Below are positions 32,941 to 39,868 of a stretch of DNA of 39,868 nucleotides, in pieces. Under the pieces are notes generated by a model. That model saw nothing but the letters and a program-made list of their open reading frames with translations, was not told the DNA's origin and did not search any database. A program made the position numbers and the translations under genes. Location: positions 1-39,868 of the forward strand of contig CAKPPS010000012.1 of the NCBI GenBank assembly GCA_934177795.1, written 5' to 3'. This DNA comes from an uncultured Clostridia bacterium. Lineage in GTDB: Bacteria; Bacillota; Clostridia; TANB77; CAG-508. The stretch's first letter is position 1. Each line of letters begins with the position of its first letter.

Positions 32941-34272
32941 ATGACAGACTTAGAATCAATGAATCTAACAGAATTAAAAGCACTTGCAAAAGAATATAAT
33001 ATAAAAAATATTTCTAAATTAAAAAAAGAAGAAGTATTAGAAGTATTAAAACAAATAATTAATACGGATTCGACCATATCAGAAAATAAAAAAGAAAAAA
33101 ATATAGAAAATCCAACTACAAATCCTGTAATTGATTATAAGTTAACCAATGAAGGTGATGAAATAGTAGAAGGAATATTAGATATATTACCTGATGGATA
33201 TGGATTCTTAAGAGGAGATAATTACTTATCTAGCGATAAAGATGTCTATATTTCAATGGTACAAATTAGAAGATTTAAACTTGATACAGGAGATGTTATC
33301 AAAGGAATTTCAAGATATAGAGAGGGAGAAAAATTTCCTTCGTTAATTTTTGTTGGAGAAGTAAATGGAGAACATCCAGAAAAAGCTATCAAAAGAAAAA
33401 GATTTGATGAATTAATTCCAATTTATCCAGATGAAAAATTAAAATTAGAAACAGTTCAAAATGATTATGCAACACGTATAATAGATTTAATGTGTCCAAT
33501 AGGTAAAGGGCAAAGGGGAATGATTGTTGCTCCACCTAAGGTGGGAAAAACTACCTTATTAAAAAAAGTAGCTAACAGTATTTCTACAAATAATCCAGAA
33601 GTAGAATTAATAGTGTTATTAATAGATGAACGTCCAGAGGAAGTAACTGATATGAAAAGATCTATAAAAGGACAAGTAATTCATTCTACTTTTGATGAAC
33701 TTCCAGAGCATCACGTAAAAGTAGCAGAAATGGTTTTAGCACGTGCAAAAAGATTAATAGAACAAGGTAAAGATGTTGTAATACTCCTTGATAGTATTAC
33801 AAGATTGACAAGAGCATATAACTTAGTTATTCCATCATCAGGTCGAACATTATCTGGAGGAATAGACCCTGCAGCATTGCATAAACCTAAAAAATTTTTT
33901 GGAGCTGCGCGAAATATCGAAAATGGAGGAAGTTTAACTATCCTAGCTACATCATTAATAGACACTGGAAGTAGAATGGATGATGTTATATTTGAAGAAT
34001 TTAAAGGTACTGGAAATATGGAAGTTCACTTAGATAGAAAATTATCAGAAAAGAGAATTTTTCCTGCAATTGATATTAATAAATCAGGTACTAGAAGAGA
34101 AGATTTATTACTAACACCATCAGAAAGAGAAACTGTATTTGCTTTGAGAAAAGCCATGAATTCTATGTCTGTAGCAGAAGTTACAGAACAAGTAATAAAT
34201 GAAATGACAAAAACAAAAAACAATAAAGAATTTGTTGCTAAAATGGATAGTTATTTGCAAAAGTTTAAATAA
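32941..34272 (+). CDS. rho: transcription termination factor Rho
   Basis: 443 residues, a normal length. Residues 1-45 are the Rho N-terminal helical domain (LTELKALAKEYNIKNISKLKKEE). Residues ~60-130 are the cold-shock-like RNA-binding domain (EGILDILPDGYGFLR). The ATPase core has Walker A GMIVAPPKVGKTTLLK, LLIDERPEEVTDM, VVILLDSITRLTRAYN (Walker B) and the SGRTLSGGIDPAAL loop. Rho is a hexameric RNA helicase that ends transcription of untranslated RNA. An ideal AGGAGG site precedes the ATG. Confidence 0.98.
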   Translation: MTDLESMNLTELKALAKEYNIKNISKLKKEEVLEVLKQIINTDSTISENKKEKNIENPTTNPVIDYKLTNEGDEIVEGILDILPDGYGFLRGDNYLSSDKDVYISMVQIRRFKLDTGDVIKGISRYREGEKFPSLIFVGEVNGEHPEKAIKRKRFDELIPIYPDEKLKLETVQNDYATRIIDLMCPIGKGQRGMIVAPPKVGKTTLLKKVANSISTNNPEVELIVLLIDERPEEVTDMKRSIKGQVIHSTFDELPEHHVKVAEMVLARAKRLIEQGKDVVILLDSITRLTRAYNLVIPSSGRTLSGGIDPAALHKPKKFFGAARNIENGGSLTILATSLIDTGSRMDDVIFEEFKGTGNMEVHLDRKLSEKRIFPAIDINKSGTRREDLLLTPSERETVFALRKAMNSMSVAEVTEQVINEMTKTKNNKEFVAKMDSYLQKFK

Positions 34273-34375
34273 AAGTAAAAAATAGCACTTAATGCAGTAC
34301 TAGAAAGAGAAAAAACATGTTAAAATCAAATACAAACAAGAAAAAGGTGTAACACCAGTATTTGAGGAGGGAAAA

Positions 34376-35692
34376 ATGAAATCAATAACTCAAGAACAAC
34401 TAGAAAGATTTAATAAACAATATAAAAATAATACAACTTTTAATATTGTTAGACATGCATTAAGCAAAAATTCAATATCAAACATTGCTTATGTCAATGA
34501 GCAAGAAAAAGAAACCCAAAATCATTTTACAATAGATTTAAATAAATTACCTATACTTAATCAAGGAAAAAGCAGAAGATGTTGGATTTATTCTGGTTTA
34601 GAACTTTTTCGTAAGCATATTACAGAAAAATATAATGTTAAAGATTTCATTCTTTCTGCTAATTACATATCTTTCTATGACAAATTAGAAAAAGCTAATT
34701 GCTTTATAGAAACAATGATAGAATTAAAAGATAAAGATATGGAAGAGCGAGAAGTTGAATTTATGCTTCGTAAAGGAATACGAGACGGTGGTTATTGGCA
34801 AAATTTTGTGAATCTAGTTACTAAATATGGTATAGTTCCAGATTATGCATTTCCAGAAACATATTCAAGTTCAAATACTATGGAATTAAATCAAATTTTA
34901 AGTAAATATTTAAGAAAATTTGCTATAGATATACGAAAGAAACAAAATGTCCAACCTATTGAGGAAATAAAACAAAAAACAATGCAAGATATTTATAATA
35001 TATTGTGTAATTGTCAAGGAATACCACCTGAACATTTTAACTTTGAATATACTGATAATAGTGGCAAAAACTATTTTATAAAAGATATTACACCTCTAGA
35101 ATTTTTAAATAAATATATTGAAAAAGATATTAATGATTATTGTGATGTAATAAATTATCCAAATTTACCCCAAAAAACTAACCATATTTATAATGTTGAA
35201 TATTTATATATTATGATTGATAGTAAAGAAAATATCTTTTTGAATTTAGAATATGATAGACTAGAAGAATTAATAATAAAACAAATAACAGATGGTGAAA
35301 TGGTATATTTTAGTTGCGAAAATGGGAAATATATAAACAATGAAAAGGGAATATGGAATGACAAACAATATGATTATGAAACGTTATTTCAAATAGATTT
35401 AACAATGGAAAAAAGTGAAATGCTAGATACACGTGAATGTTATTTTGGACATACTATGATAATTACTGGAATAGAACTTGAAAATAATAAAATAAAAAAA
35501 TTTAAAGTTAAAAATAGTTGGGGAAAAACTGAAACAAACTCAGGATATTGGGTAGTAACTCCTACATGGATGAAAATGTATTTATATGAAATAGCAATAA
35601 AAGAAAAATACTTAACACCACAAGAGAAAGAATTATTTAAAGCAGAACCATATACATTAAATATATGGAATCCTTTAGCTGAATTAACTTAA
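34376..35692 (+). CDS. pepC: C1B cysteine peptidase (bleomycin hydrolase/aminopeptidase C type)
   Basis: 438 residues, typical of PepC. The active site is visible: Gln63 and Cys69 in NQGKSRRCWIYSG, His359 in FGHTMIITGIE and Asn380 in VKNSWG. The QGKSRRCW stretch departs from the usual NQ.SGRCW only slightly. EVEFMLRKGIRDGGYWQNFVNLVTKYG is also family-like (seen in parts: GIRDGGYW, NLVTKYGIVP). The family removes N-terminal residues from peptides in the cytoplasm as a hexamer, with the C-terminus in the active site. Site GAGGAGG precedes the ATG. It follows rho by 103 bases, in which I see no clear promoter, so read-through from rho is possible. Confidence 0.93.
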   Translation: MKSITQEQLERFNKQYKNNTTFNIVRHALSKNSISNIAYVNEQEKETQNHFTIDLNKLPILNQGKSRRCWIYSGLELFRKHITEKYNVKDFILSANYISFYDKLEKANCFIETMIELKDKDMEEREVEFMLRKGIRDGGYWQNFVNLVTKYGIVPDYAFPETYSSSNTMELNQILSKYLRKFAIDIRKKQNVQPIEEIKQKTMQDIYNILCNCQGIPPEHFNFEYTDNSGKNYFIKDITPLEFLNKYIEKDINDYCDVINYPNLPQKTNHIYNVEYLYIMIDSKENIFLNLEYDRLEELIIKQITDGEMVYFSCENGKYINNEKGIWNDKQYDYETLFQIDLTMEKSEMLDTRECYFGHTMIITGIELENNKIKKFKVKNSWGKTETNSGYWVVTPTWMKMYLYEIAIKEKYLTPQEKELFKAEPYTLNIWNPLAELT

Positions 35693-35700
35693 AACACTCA

Positions 35701-35732
35701 AACAATACCAATGCATAAATTGGTATTGTTTT
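35701..35732 (+). terminator. terminator after pepC
   Basis: A perfect 12-bp stem (35701-35712 with 35719-35730), six-base loop GCATAA, and T-rich end, eight bases after the stop codon. Confidence 0.8.
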
Positions 35733-35746
35733 ATAAGGGAAAGATA

Positions 35747-35763
35747 TTTACATTTAATGTAAA
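35747..35763 (+). promoter_or_regulatory. 17-bp palindrome, probable operator
   Basis: TTTACATTTAATGTAAA has perfect eight-base arms around one central T. It lies 15 bases upstream of the -35 box of the diguanylate cyclase promoter, a normal place for a dimeric regulator. The regulator is not identified. Confidence 0.5.
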
Positions 35764-35778
35764 TTCTATGCTAAAATA

Positions 35779-35807
35779 TTGAAATCTTCGTAAAAATAGT
35801 ATATAAT
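35779..35807 (+). promoter_or_regulatory. sigma-A promoter of the diguanylate cyclase gene
   Basis: TTGAAA (35779-35784) and TATAAT (35802-35807) with a 17-base spacer. The leader to the ATG is about 60 bases and shows no strong structure. Confidence 0.75.
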
Positions 35808-35874
35808 ATCGTTAAATTTAATTAATAATAGATTCACTTGATTCTTTTTGCATAAACAGATTAGGAGGGACTTT

Positions 35875-36936
35875 ATGAATTACTTTACAGAAATATGTTT
35901 AAATCTAATTATGACATTAATTGCGATGGCTACTATAGCCAACTCAAATAAAAATTTATCTAAGCGGGCTAGAATAGTATTTTTACTTGTTTTTACAGTT
36001 CTCGCATTTGGAATAGTAGATGATTTGATTGCAGAAAAATTTTTTAGATATAAAACATCAATACAAATTATTAAATTTATTATATTACCAGTTGTTCCAA
36101 TCATTATGGGAAACAATATATTTGCAAAAAATATAGGAGATAAGTATAGCACAGGATATAAGGCATTAAAAATTTATTTTATTATAGAAGAATTATTAAT
36201 GATAAGTAGTATATTCTTTTATAAAATAAATTTTGTTTATAATTCTTTAATATATTTATACTATTTGTCTTTTACGATATCTACGGTATATTTATTTATT
36301 AAAGCATTAAAATTCAGTAAATTTTTTCAAAATAAAAAAATGAACGAATTAATATTTGTTATTGTTTTTTTGATACTAGGTATTTTAATACAACTATTGA
36401 ATCAAAATATAAAAATACTATGGTTACCAATAACTCTCACTAGCATTTTCATTTATAATTATTTTAATGGATTAGTACATTGTATTGACGGATTAACAAT
36501 GTTATTAAATCAAAAAAATTTTGATGTTGATATGCGAAAGACCAATAAGCAAACTATATTAATAATTTTTGATGTTAATGATTTTAAAATTATTAATGAT
36601 ACTTATGGTCATAATTTCGGAGATTCTATATTAGCAACCATAAGTGAAATACTAAAACAAACATATCATCAATATGGAAATTGCTATCGTATTGGTGGAG
36701 ATGAATTTTCGGTAATTATTGAAAAGAGACTTTCGCTTCAACAAGTTGATCAATTAAATAAATTGTTTATTGAACGGTTAAATGAGAAAAGAAACGGTAT
36801 TAATGAATTACCAAGTATTTCTCATGGAATGTGTGAGTATGATCCTAAAAAAATGAGTGCTGATGAAGCATTCAAGAAGGCAGATATCAATATGTATGGT
36901 AACAAGAAGAAACAAAAAGAAGAAAGTAAAAAGTGA
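35875..36936 (+). CDS. membrane-bound diguanylate cyclase (GGDEF domain)
   Basis: 353 residues from the ATG at 35875, chosen for its AGGAGGG site over a TTG at 35848. Residues 1-~200 hold about six membrane segments and likely act as a sensor. The GGDEF domain (~205-345) has FDVNDFKIINDTYGHNFGD, the intact signature GGDEF at 274-278 (in CYRIGGDEFSVI) and MSADEAFKKADINMYGNK. It should make cyclic di-GMP from two GTP. The RxxD inhibitory site five residues before GGDEF is absent, so product feedback through that site is not expected. It is flanked by a possible operator upstream and terminators downstream. Confidence 0.93.
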   Translation: MNYFTEICLNLIMTLIAMATIANSNKNLSKRARIVFLLVFTVLAFGIVDDLIAEKFFRYKTSIQIIKFIILPVVPIIMGNNIFAKNIGDKYSTGYKALKIYFIIEELLMISSIFFYKINFVYNSLIYLYYLSFTISTVYLFIKALKFSKFFQNKKMNELIFVIVFLILGILIQLLNQNIKILWLPITLTSIFIYNYFNGLVHCIDGLTMLLNQKNFDVDMRKTNKQTILIIFDVNDFKIINDTYGHNFGDSILATISEILKQTYHQYGNCYRIGGDEFSVIIEKRLSLQQVDQLNKLFIERLNEKRNGINELPSISHGMCEYDPKKMSADEAFKKADINMYGNKKKQKEESKK

Positions 36937-36944
36937 ATCTCATG

Positions 36945-36972
36945 GGTGCAAAATAAATTATTTTGCACCTTA
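36945..36972 (+). terminator. hairpin terminator after the GGDEF gene
   Basis: GGTGCAAAATAA (36945-36956) and its inverse (36958-36969) form a strong stem, nine bases after the stop codon. The T-run is weak (TTAT). Confidence 0.55.
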
Positions 36973-37022
36973 TAAACTTTACAGCTTTATTAATTGCAAA
37001 ACATTTTGATGATTAGCAAAAG

Positions 37023-37053
37023 AAAAGACTAGGTGTTGGATACCTAGTCTTTT
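37023..37053. terminator. second, stronger hairpin terminator
   Basis: AAAAGACTAGGT (37023-37034) with its exact inverse at 37042-37053, seven-base loop, ending in four T (and starting with four A). It probably serves as a bidirectional barrier before the mobile-element debris. The rest of 36973-37246 is AT-rich and shows nothing else I can name. Confidence 0.7.
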
Positions 37054-37246
37054 AAGTTACTCTTTGAAAAGTTTCTTTGCAATTGATATAATTATATTAG
37101 CACATAATTTATTATATGTCAAATTCTTTATTAATTAGATGTATTTAATTTATGATAATATCACCTTGAAAGTTTATAAGCGAATATTTCACCCCCCAAT
37201 GTATAAATCTGTAAAAAATAGAGAAAATAGGAAGGTGGAATATTTA

Positions 37247-37396
37247 ATGTTAAAAGCAAAAGAATTAAAAAGAGCTACTTTAATTGAAGCATGTATAAAT
37301 GGACAATGTACAGTAAAACAAGTTGCTACCATTTTAGGTCTTTCTGATGTTTTTGATATATTAAAAGTGGACCAAAAAACAATTGATTACAATTGA
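37247..37396 (+). pseudogene. 5' fragment of a helix-turn-helix transposase-like gene, interrupted
   Basis: The ATG at 37247 has a good site (GGAAGGTGG). The first ~33 residues (LKAKELKRATLIEACINGQ, then TVKQVATILGLS) are a helix-turn-helix start like those of several IS transposases. At about 37348 the DNA changes to what looks like an IS21-type left end, and the frame closes at TGA 37394-37396 with an unrelated tail. It is read as a transposase gene cut by a later insertion; a small standalone regulator is the alternative. Confidence 0.5.
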
Positions 37397-37670
37397 AAAA
37401 TGGACCACTTTTTTACATAATATCCAAGTACATGATAGAATGTATTTGGAGGTTTAGGGAGATGAAAAATTTAATGGATATATCAGCAATGTTAAAATTA
37501 AAAGAAAAAGGAATGTCAAATAGAGCAATAGCAAAAACTTTAGGAGTTGATAAAAAGACAGTTAATAAATATTGAAATCAATATAAATCAAATTTTGAAA
37601 AATTAGAAACAACAAATAATTCAACAAAAATTATAGAAATACAGGAAGAAAAACAAAACTACGATTATGA
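37348..37670 (+). mobile_element. left-end remnant of an IS21-family element
   Basis: Starts TGTTTTTGATATATT at 37348. It contains two copies of an AAAAGTGG-type motif in inverted order (37373-37383 and 37405-37415, one mismatch) around CAATTG palindromes, as multiple transposase-binding repeats do at IS21 ends. The start of istA follows. The right border near 37670 is where the protein sequence stops looking like IstA; no right end or istB is present. Confidence 0.5.
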
Positions 37671-37869
37671 ATTCATTCAGACTCGTACGCATAACAAAAT
37701 TGTGGTTCACATGTTTGATACATTACATTTTGATGTAATCGGACAGAATTATCACAAGATTGAAAAACAGCCCAATTGGGTAGCAGTGTATGATTTGAAG
37801 AAAAAAAGAAACTTTGATGAGATGTATGCTCTTGCAGCACAGCTTTATTCGGGTTTCTCCGAGAATTGA
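37462..37869 (+). pseudogene. istA remnant with a nonsense codon, fused to foreign sequence
   Basis: The ATG at 37462 (site GGAGG then GGGAG) encodes MDISAMLKLKEKGMSNRAIA and KTLGVDKKTVNKY, the IstA N-terminal helix-turn-helix. The TGA at 37573-37575 stands where IstA proteins commonly have Trp (KYW), and the same frame goes on NQYKSNFEKLE...IIEIQEE, so it is a TGG-to-TGA nonsense change. From about 37670 the frame encodes ~65 residues of unrelated sequence (from TRTHNKIVVHMFDTLHFDVI to SGFSEN) ending at 37867-37869, with clearly more G+C-rich codons (CGT, ACG, ATC, TCC). I do not recognise this last part; it looks like the end of a gene from a less AT-rich donor. Confidence 0.65.
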
Positions 37870-37880
37870 TATGCAACTAG

Positions 37881-37910
37881 GCAAGGTGTCAAATGATACC
37901 TTGCTTTTTT
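37881..37910 (+). terminator. strong terminator before tatD
   Basis: GCAAGGTGTCA (37881-37891) pairs with TGATACCTTGC (37894-37904), one G-T pair, followed by six T. It probably came with the foreign gene end just upstream. Confidence 0.85.
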
Positions 37911-37929
37911 CTAAATTTAGCAATATAAT
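37901..37929 (+). promoter_or_regulatory. possible tatD promoter
   Basis: TATAAT at 37924-37929 with TTGCTT at 37901-37906, spacer 17. The weak -35 lies in the terminator 3' arm. It is 24 bases before the ATG. Confidence 0.4.
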
Positions 37930-37953
37930 ATCAAAGTAAAAGGAGGAAATAAT

Positions 37954-38733
37954 ATGTTATATTTTGATACTCATGCTCATTATGATTGGCAAGAATTTGA
38001 TAAGGATAGAAGAAAATTATTTGATAAATTTAATGAAACCCTATGTGGGTTGGTTAATATAGGAATAAATTTAGATTCAGCTATGAAAGTAAAAGAGTAT
38101 TCTAATGAATATTCAAATATGTATTATTCAGTTGGAATACATCCAATGGAAGTTGAAAAAAAAACTTCATTAGACCAAATTGAGCATATATTTGAAGATG
38201 AATTAAAAAATAAATATTCAAAATTAATTGCAATTGGAGAAACTGGGTTAGATTATCATTTTGATTATCCTATTGAATTACAAAAAAAATATTTTTTAGA
38301 ACAAATAAAATTAGCAAATAAATATGAATTACCTATAATAATACATTCAAGAGAATCACAAGAAGATGTATACAAAATTCTAAAAGAAAATTCAGTAAAA
38401 AAAGCAGGAATAATGCACTGTTATTCTGGAACTCCAGAAATGTCAAAGAAATATGTTGAAATGGGTTATTATTTGGGAGTTGGTGGACCTGTTACAAGAT
38501 ATAAAGATGTGCAAGAGACTGTTAGGATTACTCCTATAGATAAAATTGTTATAGAAACAGATAGTCCAGTATTACCACCAGAACCTTTTGAAAAAAACTC
38601 AAGAAACAATTCGTTGTATCTAAATTATATTGTTAAAAAAATTGCTGAAATCAAAGGAATACCAGAAGATGAAGTTGTAAAAAAGACAACAGAAAATGCA
38701 TATAAAGTATATGGAATTAAAAAGAAATTATAA
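37954..38733 (+). CDS. tatD: TatD-family metal-dependent hydrolase
   Basis: 259 residues, normal for the family. Metal-site motifs: DTHAHYD (HxH), VGIHPMEV, AIGETGLDYHFD (Glu ligand), IIHSRES (His), MHCYSGT (His) and IETDSPVLPPEPF (Asp). TatD enzymes have been described as 3'-5' DNases and as deaminase-like hydrolases; the true substrate here is open. Site AAAGGAGG precedes the ATG. In many Firmicutes tatD is followed by rnmV and ksgA; here only a few codons resembling rnmV remain. Confidence 0.96.
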   Translation: MLYFDTHAHYDWQEFDKDRRKLFDKFNETLCGLVNIGINLDSAMKVKEYSNEYSNMYYSVGIHPMEVEKKTSLDQIEHIFEDELKNKYSKLIAIGETGLDYHFDYPIELQKKYFLEQIKLANKYELPIIIHSRESQEDVYKILKENSVKKAGIMHCYSGTPEMSKKYVEMGYYLGVGGPVTRYKDVQETVRITPIDKIVIETDSPVLPPEPFEKNSRNNSLYLNYIVKKIAEIKGIPEDEVVKKTTENAYKVYGIKKKL

Positions 38734-38752
38734 ATTAGAGGAGGGAGTTAGT

Positions 38753-38785
38753 TTGAAAGAAATAATTATAAAAATGAAATCATAA
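38753..38785 (+). pseudogene. possible 5' stub of rnmV (ribonuclease M5)
   Basis: A strong ribosome site (AGAGGAGGGAG, 38737-38747) precedes TTG at 38753 and a frame beginning (M)KEIII, then stopping after ten codons. RNase M5 usually begins KEIIIVEGKDD and its gene usually follows tatD, so the first six codons fit rnmV exactly. The match breaks at about 38771, where the IS110-type element probably starts. Six residues are little evidence; the strong site and gene order add weight. Confidence 0.4.
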
Positions 38786-39868
38786 TAAAGAAAAAAGGCA
38801 TAGTGCCCCCTTACCCCCCAGAAATTTTAATTATATAACGGGAGTGGATTCTGATATTTTAGATGTTATAAATTCTTGTAATTCATCAATTGTTAATCCC
38901 AGCGATAGTAGTTGTTTTGTTGATTGAATAAAATTGTTTTTAGTAAATTTAATTTTATCTTTATCAGTAGTTTCAACTTTTGAAGAATCACTAGGATTAA
39001 ATAATTCGCCAGTTGAAAGCATGTGATAAATGGCAACTAATATTTTTCTGGCAATAGCAATATAAGCACGTTTCTTGCCTCTGCGTTTAGAAATTAAATT
39101 AAATTTCTTAGCATAATAATCATTACTTTTATCTTTTACAGCACAATGAGCAACTTCAACAAGTGCAGGTTTAAGATAAACACCAGCTCTAGAAATTTTA
39201 ACAGATTTCTTTTTACCAGCAGATTCATTGCAACCAGGAGCTAAACCAGCCCAAGAAGCTAAACGATAATGAGAAGAAAATTGACTCATATCTGTTCCAA
39301 TTTCAGAAATAATAGTTATTGCAGATTTACGGTCAATTCCAGGTATTGAGCATAAAAGATTAATAGCACTTTCATAAGGTGCAACAATAGAATCAATTAT
39401 TTCTCTTATGGTTTTAATTGATTTATCTAAATAATCAATATGTTCTTGAATAACATTCATACGTTGCTTTTGAGAGGCTTCCCAAGAGATACCACATATA
39501 GAATTAAGGATATCTTCATTAGATGATTTACAATGTTTATCAATATTTTTTAAAATATCCTCGTCATTATACTCATTTTGTGATAAAATAGTATTGATGA
39601 TAGCAGAAGATGTTTTACCAAAAATATCAGAGAAAACCATATCCAGTTTGCAATTACCAACAGTAAGAGCATTTGTAAATCTGTTCTTTTCTGAGGTACG
39701 CATATTGGTTAATTTGTAAAGGTATCGAGTAAGTTCTCTGAGGATTCTAATATCTTTATTTGGAATAAAACTACTACGAACTATTCCAAGTTTAAAAAGA
39801 TCAGCAATCCATTTGGCATCTTTGTTATCATCTTTTTCGCCTTTAATACATCTAACCCATTTAGGATT
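38771..39868 (-). mobile_element. IS110-family insertion element, right part, running off the window
   Basis: It contains the transposase on the - strand and about 60 bases of 3' flank (38771-38830) with unusual C-runs (GTGCCCCCTTACCCCCC) in this AT-rich genome and a small GGCA/TGCC hairpin. IS110 elements usually lack terminal inverted repeats and target duplications, so the exact end near 38771 rests on where the gene-like sequence before it breaks off. Confidence 0.7.
38831..39868 (-). CDS. IS110-family transposase, 5' end outside the window
   Basis: On the - strand the frame is open from the stop (38831-38833) to the window edge, 345 residues in view; the internal ATG at 39703 is not the start. 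The N-terminal part in view is the end of the DEDD nuclease domain (KGEKDDNKDAKWIADLFKLG, SSFIPNKDIRILRELTRYLY). A coiled-coil linker follows (about 38831+570 to +750 from the stop side), then the C-terminal Tnp domain with LLCSIPGIDRKSAITIISEI, YRLASWAGLAPGCNESAGKK and the candidate serine there. IS110 enzymes are DEDD recombinases guided by an element-encoded bridge RNA. The short 3' flank leaves no room for that RNA, so it should lie beyond the right window edge, 5' of the gene. Confidence 0.93.
   Translation of the reverse strand, partial: NPKWVRCIKGEKDDNKDAKWIADLFKLGIVRSSFIPNKDIRILRELTRYLYKLTNMRTSEKNRFTNALTVGNCKLDMVFSDIFGKTSSAIINTILSQNEYNDEDILKNIDKHCKSSNEDILNSICGISWEASQKQRMNVIQEHIDYLDKSIKTIREIIDSIVAPYESAINLLCSIPGIDRKSAITIISEIGTDMSQFSSHYRLASWAGLAPGCNESAGKKKSVKISRAGVYLKPALVEVAHCAVKDKSNDYYAKKFNLISKRRGKKRAYIAIARKILVAIYHMLSTGELFNPSDSSKVETTDKDKIKFTKNNFIQSTKQLLSLGLTIDELQEFITSKISESTPVI

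Noticed and set aside
37573..37575. In-frame TGA as a reassigned Trp codon (alternative genetic code)
   Set aside because: The TGA does replace a usual Trp codon, but only in a mobile-element remnant. Intact genes use TGG for Trp, and the window encodes RF2 with a TGA-dependent frameshift, so TGA is a stop here.

Overview
The window is very AT-rich, has almost all genes on the + strand, and carries endospore genes (dipicolinate synthase subunit B, YabP, YabQ) beside low-GC Firmicutes hallmarks: strong AGGAGG-type ribosome sites, DivIC, and a prfB with a programmed frameshift. This points to an uncultured, spore-forming, gut-type Clostridia. A narrower placement is not possible from the sequence alone. 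I saw no rRNA, tRNA or CRISPR array.

Layout. (1) 1-74 is the 3' end (domains V-VI) of a group II intron. (2) 105-8954 is a five-gene cell-envelope operon. It encodes an M14-type carboxypeptidase lipoprotein, an unknown anchored protein, a GH25 muramidase, a large GT-C-like membrane protein and a GH73 glucosaminidase. The three hydrolases are unrelated in fold, yet each carries an array of exactly five copies of the same ~78-residue Ig-like repeat. (3) 9052-12536 is a complete dTDP-L-rhamnose operon (rfbD, rfbA, rfbC, rfbB). (4) 12639-13978 holds a 33-codon gene, a CmpB-type membrane protein and dpaB behind a sigma-K-like promoter. (5) 14453-20276 is a tightly spaced run of gtrA-like, GT2 glycosyltransferase, oligoendopeptidase F, a second CmpB-type gene and a dockerin-bearing surface protein. 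(6) 20459-23675 carries tcdA-like, ttcA-like, a pyrophosphatase-glyoxalase fusion and an HD-domain gene. (7) 23869-29294 is an ABC exporter (ATPase plus double FtsX permease) with an OmpR-type two-component pair. (8) 29364-35692 is a core block: prfB, a short aspartate kinase, yabP-yabQ-divIC, rho and a pepC-like peptidase. (9) 35875-36936 is a membrane diguanylate cyclase. (10) 37247-37869 is a pile of mobile-element debris, followed by tatD. A gene start resembling rnmV is then cut off by an IS110-family element that runs off the window.

How parts fit together. The first operon could remodel peptidoglycan in concert: muramidase and glucosaminidase cut the two different glycan bonds, and the carboxypeptidase trims stem peptides. 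The GT2/GtrA pair typically makes and flips an undecaprenyl-phosphate sugar, which is the kind of donor a GT-C enzyme like the one in the hydrolase operon would need. That link is inference.

The most unusual non-coding signal is a 181-bp element present twice in inverted orientation (14048-14228 and 27193-27373). It has perfect terminal inverted arms and a second internal inverted repeat. Two substitutions between the copies are compensated in the opposite arm. It is either a MITE-like mobile element or a structured RNA; I do not recognise it.
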